Part shown: in pieces, positions 61,353-64,000 of the stretch | Layout: the number at the start of each line of letters is the position of its first letter | Position numbering within the stretch: the stretch's first letter is position 1 | Translations under genes and position numbers: made by a program | Assembly: GCA_016125285.1 (NCBI GenBank) | Contig: WGMA01000030.1 | Location: forward strand, 33,437-97,436 | DNA length: 64,000 bases | From: Phycisphaera sp. | GTDB lineage: Bacteria > Planctomycetota > Phycisphaerae > Phycisphaerales > Zrk34 | Reading direction: 5' to 3' | The notes under the pieces: model-generated | The model's database searches: none | Told to the model about the DNA's origin: nothing | Seen by the model: the letters and a program-made list of their open reading frames with translations, nothing else

Positions 61353-61387
61353 AGCCCCGTCGGTGCACCCCTCCGGCGGGGCTTTCT
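61353..61387 (+). terminator. Intrinsic terminator after the exported protein gene
   Basis: AGCCCCGTCGG pairs with CCGGCGGGGCT over 10-11 bp with one mismatch, followed by TTTCTT. Confidence 0.75.
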
Positions 61388-61495
61388 TACGCGCCAACAC
61401 TTACGCCACCACCGATAACCCAGCTGCGCCAAATCTGAAGCCGCACCCGTCACCTCGCCGACGTTACTCCGCGGGCACATCTGTAAGGAGTATCC

Positions 61496-61810
61496 ATGGC
61501 CGCGACGCGTTCCAGGCCGAAGCCCAAGCCGAAGACCAAGCCCGCCGCGAAACCCGCCGCGAAGGTCGCCCCCGCGCGCGCCAAGCGGAAGAAGGACGCC
61601 CCGACCTTCGCCCAGCGGTGCGTCTTCTTCGGCATCCTCGGCCTAAGCGCCTGCGCCGCCTACGGTACCTTCGCTTACGGTGACGAGCACGCCGTGACCT
61701 GGACACGCTGGGGCCGCTACGCCATCAACGGCTCCGTCGGCATGCTCGCCGTCGGCCTCGGCATCATGCTCGTCACGCAGTTCTTCTCCGGGTGGACCAC
61801 ACGCAAGTAA
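61496..61810 (+). CDS. Small two-helix membrane protein with basic N-terminus
   Basis: A 104-residue protein. Residues 1-35 are Lys/Ala/Pro repeats (RPKPKPKTKPAAKPAAK), probably cytoplasmic. Two hydrophobic helices follow near residues 42-60 (CVFFGILGLSACAAYGTF) and 75-98 (YAINGSVGMLAVGLGIMLVTQFF). TAAGGAG six bases before the ATG is a strong ribosome binding site. I recognise no family. The basic tail may contact DNA or acidic lipid; that is inference. Confidence 0.65.
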   Translation: MAATRSRPKPKPKTKPAAKPAAKVAPARAKRKKDAPTFAQRCVFFGILGLSACAAYGTFAYGDEHAVTWTRWGRYAINGSVGMLAVGLGIMLVTQFFSGWTTRK

Positions 61811-62424
61811 CGTCCGCCGCGCCCGTCCGCCGTAAAATATCTCAACGCCCGACTTGGCCCGCTCGCCGCGGCGATTTCAACCGCGCGCCGCACGTGGTGA
61901 CAGGGGTTTACGACGTTCGGGGTCCCCGACCGGCGCGAAAAACAAGGACTTACGTCGATTTGCCCCGGTTAGACGGGGCTGACGCGGGGTTTTGAGGGGG
62001 CTGAACCGGGGCAAACATGAACCCACGATCAATACGGGACAGGGCGGGAAGGCGCGGGAAACGGCGGGAAGGGCACAGGTAGGCAGGACTTACGGCCGGG
62101 CGACCGGGCGAATCCCATCAGTTTAGAAACTGGACGAACGGGCCGATCCGCGCGCGGCGTTTGCGGTGAAACTGGATTCCGACCCTGCTGGCGCTGGCGT
62201 GGCGCGGGGCGCGATCTGCAAATCCCCGCGCGCCGCGCGCTCGCCGCGCGCCGATCTCGAAGTGGTTGATTACGTCGCATATCAACACCACAACCGCGTG
62301 ATCGGTCGCGGTTCGCTTCGTCCCGTGCCTTTCGGCGGGCCGGCGATCAAGTCCGGCGCGGGTCGCGGCCCAGTTTGTCGAGCCGCCAGGTCAGCAGCTC
62401 GTCGGCGGAGATCCCGCCGGTGAA
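61811..62424. other. Gene-poor gap before the phage-type genes
   Basis: No coding gene is supported. Contents are a strong inverted repeat at 61959-62015, G-rich tracts, two copies of AGGACTTACG (near 61945 and 62084) and GGCGGGAA repeats near 62045-62075. It may be the boundary of an integrated element, but I see no duplicated attachment site. Confidence 0.6.
61959..62015. repeat. Perfect 12-bp inverted repeat
   Basis: TTTGCCCCGGTT at 61959-61970 and AACCGGGGCAAA at 62004-62015 flank a 33-bp G-rich loop. Confidence 0.75.
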
Positions 62425-62751
62425 TCAATCGAACGCCACCAGGTCGACCGTCTGGCCGGCGAGGTGGTGATGGCAATCGTTGAGGAACTGAAGCCGTCCA
62501 GCGCGAAGGAACAGATGACACCTGGCTTCAGGGTGTCTTGGATTCACGAGCAGCGACGGGGCGAACGTCGGCTTGTCGACGTTGCCATCGAACTGCCACT
62601 CGGGACCGTGCCCGTTGGCGCCGCATTTGGTCTGGAACTCGTGATAGCACTTGCAGCCTGGACACCAGAACCAGAACTGCTCACAGCCGTGCTCGGTGAG
62701 CATCCGGCGCATCGTATCATCGGCGTTGCGTTCCATCTCGTCGAAGGTCAC
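62425..62751 (-). CDS. DUF6527-like phage protein
   Basis: A 108-residue protein with GTG start at 62751, overlapping the previous stop by GTGA. CPGCKCYHEF is a Cys-rich knuckle, EWQFDGNVDKPTFAPSLLV and CHLFLRAGRLQFLNDCHHHLAGQTVDLVAFD match a family often found in tailed-phage genomes and prophages, classed as DUF6527. Function is unknown; the Cys and His suggest a metal site. It is the third gene of an overlapping minus-strand cluster with a helix-turn-helix protein and a DNA adenine methylase. Confidence 0.8.
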   Translation of the reverse strand: MTFDEMERNADDTMRRMLTEHGCEQFWFWCPGCKCYHEFQTKCGANGHGPEWQFDGNVDKPTFAPSLLVNPRHPEARCHLFLRAGRLQFLNDCHHHLAGQTVDLVAFD

Positions 62752-63176
62752 GACCCCACCTCCTGCACACGCAGCTGGCCGTTGACGTCGTCCTGGACGG
62801 TGGAGTGCGCCTGACGCGATGCGGCGCCGAGGTGGGCGCGGCCGGAGCGGCGGCGGGCGTCCTGGTAGGCGGCGAAGTCTGCGGCGGTCATGCCGATCGC
62901 GTAGCCGCCGTTCGGTGCGTACGACGCGATCAGGTCGTCGCGGCGGTCCTGGTAAACGGTCATCAACTCCCGTACGACGCGCTTTCGACGCTCCCTCGAA
63001 AGTTCGTGAGAGATGCCCAGGTGCTCGGCGATCTCGATGGCGGACCACCACACCGGGTCGCCGCCTTCCTTGCGCCGGCGCGTGCGGATGAGCAGCTGAT
63101 GACGGATGTCCGCCATCAGCTGCTCGAAGTTGGCGAAGCGGTCACTGAGCCGCTCTTCCAGCGTCTTCGTTGCCAT
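62748..63176 (-). CDS. Helix-turn-helix-like protein
   Basis: A 142-residue protein. Residues about 35-65 (WWSAIEIAEHLGISHELSRERRKRVV) look like a helix-turn-helix of a DNA-binding or phage regulator. The C-terminal half is Gln/Arg-rich without recognised motif. The start is the ATG at 63176, with GGAGGAAG upstream. Its start overlaps the methylase gene end by 35 bp and its stop overlaps the DUF6527 start by 4 bp, typical of phage gene packing. The target is unknown. Confidence 0.65.
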   Translation of the reverse strand: MATKTLEERLSDRFANFEQLMADIRHQLLIRTRRRKEGGDPVWWSAIEIAEHLGISHELSRERRKRVVRELMTVYQDRRDDLIASYAPNGGYAIGMTAADFAAYQDARRRSGRAHLGAASRQAHSTVQDDVNGQLRVQEVGS

Positions 63177-64000
63177 GGCTTGCTTCCTCCGTGAAGCTGG
63201 GGCCGTTGATGACCAGGACCTCGGGAGCGACGCAGCGACCTGCGCCGCGCCGGTTCTGAACGTGCAGGTTCTTCTGGGTCGAGCAGTCGACGAACGTCCA
63301 GCCGTCGTACCACTCGCGCAGCGGCGGATCGTCGTAGTAACTGACGACAACCCGCGTCGCTTCAAATCGACTCAGCAGGCGATGAAGATCCTCGTGATCA
63401 GCCGGCTGGAACTCGTGCTTGTACTTGCAGGACCCGCTACGCGCTCCTGTGCGAAGATACGGTGGGTCGATGTAGATGCTCGTCCCGTCCTGGTCTTCGA
63501 TCTTCGAGAGGACTTGGAAGATGTCGCGCATGCGTCGACGCCACGCCGGGATGCTCGTTACTGCGTTCTTGAACCGAGTGGCGCCGTGGCCGCCGCCGCT
63601 CGTCCAGCGGATGGCGGGCTGATAGTTCGTTCGCTCTGTGCCGGCGACGCCGTTGCGTCCCTGCCATGAAACGATGAAATAGGCGACGGCACGGTCAAAA
63701 TCCGACATCGGCGCGTCGCCGAACAAACCGTCGCTCAGTTCGGCGGCGAGCTGCAGCTTGCTTTCGTAGAACAGCCCCTCGTGGTTGATCACGCGCCGCA
63801 GGGTGCGGTAGAACTTCGGTCCGACGATCGGGTCCTTGATGATGCGTGCCAGGTTGATGAGGTCGTCATCAAGATCGATCGCGTGATGCTGGGCGCAACG
63901 AGGCATCGCGATCGACACCGCCATCGAACCGCAGCATAAGTCCCAGAACGACTTCGGGGCACGTCCATCGGCGCGACAGCACTCCCGCGCGATGCGGCCA
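63142..64000 (-). CDS. DNA adenine methylase (D12 class), 5' end outside window
   Basis: A minus-strand gene whose start lies beyond the window. Upstream of the first in-window ATG the frame continues as PKSFWDLCCGSMAVSIAMP, which is motif I of D12 (Dam-like) adenine-N6 methyltransferases, so the gene is not complete here. The catalytic motif DPPY lies in IYIDPPYLRTG. FYESKLQLAAEL and VAYFIVSWQGRNG are consistent. It probably methylates adenine in phage or host DNA. It leads the overlapping phage-type gene cluster. Confidence 0.85.
   Translation of the reverse strand, partial: GRIARECCRADGRAPKSFWDLCCGSMAVSIAMPRCAQHHAIDLDDDLINLARIIKDPIVGPKFYRTLRRVINHEGLFYESKLQLAAELSDGLFGDAPMSDFDRAVAYFIVSWQGRNGVAGTERTNYQPAIRWTSGGGHGATRFKNAVTSIPAWRRRMRDIFQVLSKIEDQDGTSIYIDPPYLRTGARSGSCKYKHEFQPADHEDLHRLLSRFEATRVVVSYYDDPPLREWYDGWTFVDCSTQKNLHVQNRRGAGRCVAPEVLVINGPSFTEEASHGNEDAGRAAQ

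Noticed and set aside
62166..62423. An 85-codon plus-strand frame in the gap
   Set aside because: No ribosome binding site or motif; overlaps G-rich repeats and has an Arg-rich shadow-like composition.

Overview
The window is a GC-rich stretch of a Planctomycetota chromosome, possibly class Phycisphaerae. Two PSD1/DUF1549/DUF1553 cytochrome-c proteins, three Tat-exported DUF1501 proteins and a block of eight consecutive secreted sulfatases support the phylum. The class is my inference from overall gene style. No rRNA, tRNA or CRISPR array was recognised.

Layout. 1-5.3 kb: a TerB-like fragment, a nickel-insertion protein (larC), signal peptide peptidase (sppA), ribosomal protein L31 (rpmE) and release factor 1 (prfA). 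5.3-12.6 kb, minus strand: phoB-phoR-phoU phosphate control, then a universal stress protein, an NhaD antiporter and a secreted glycoside hydrolase. 12.7-27.1 kb: DUF1501/PSD1 export and cytochrome genes, interrupted by an aminotransferase, a histidine kinase without an ATPase domain and a membrane protein. 27.3-41.2 kb: eight sulfatases plus an FG-GAP protein, nearly all with gaps under 25 bp, which looks like an operon for sulfated polysaccharide breakdown. 41.4-43.7 kb: a small membrane protein, AlgH and an ankyrin protein. 43.8-49.8 kb: an ExbB-ExbD-TPR-VWA operon that I read as a proton-motive-force machine with a TonB-like VWA effector. 50-61.8 kb: M32 and M20 peptidases, ferritin, Nudix, sugar epimerase, a TDD-family protein, a large metalloprotease, a REP-associated transposase and fructose-bisphosphate aldolase. 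61.8-64 kb: a gene-poor gap, then three overlapping genes of phage type that run off the window edge.

The most unusual theme is short dispersed palindromic or tandem repeats. They include heptamer families (GGATTTC, GCTGGAT, GGAACGC), a 16-bp GCTAAGCCGCAAGCGG element, REP hairpins and inverted-arm elements. They repeatedly touch stop codons, and several are translated inside real proteins: in the His-rich linker of LarC, just after the start codons of a DUF1501 and a TPR protein, and in signal peptides of secreted proteins. A RAYT transposase flanked by two matching REPs, with a diverged third copy 3.3 kb away, gives a plausible mobiliser for one family.

The best candidates for undescribed biology are the ExbBD-driven VWA system and the repeat-derived signal peptides.
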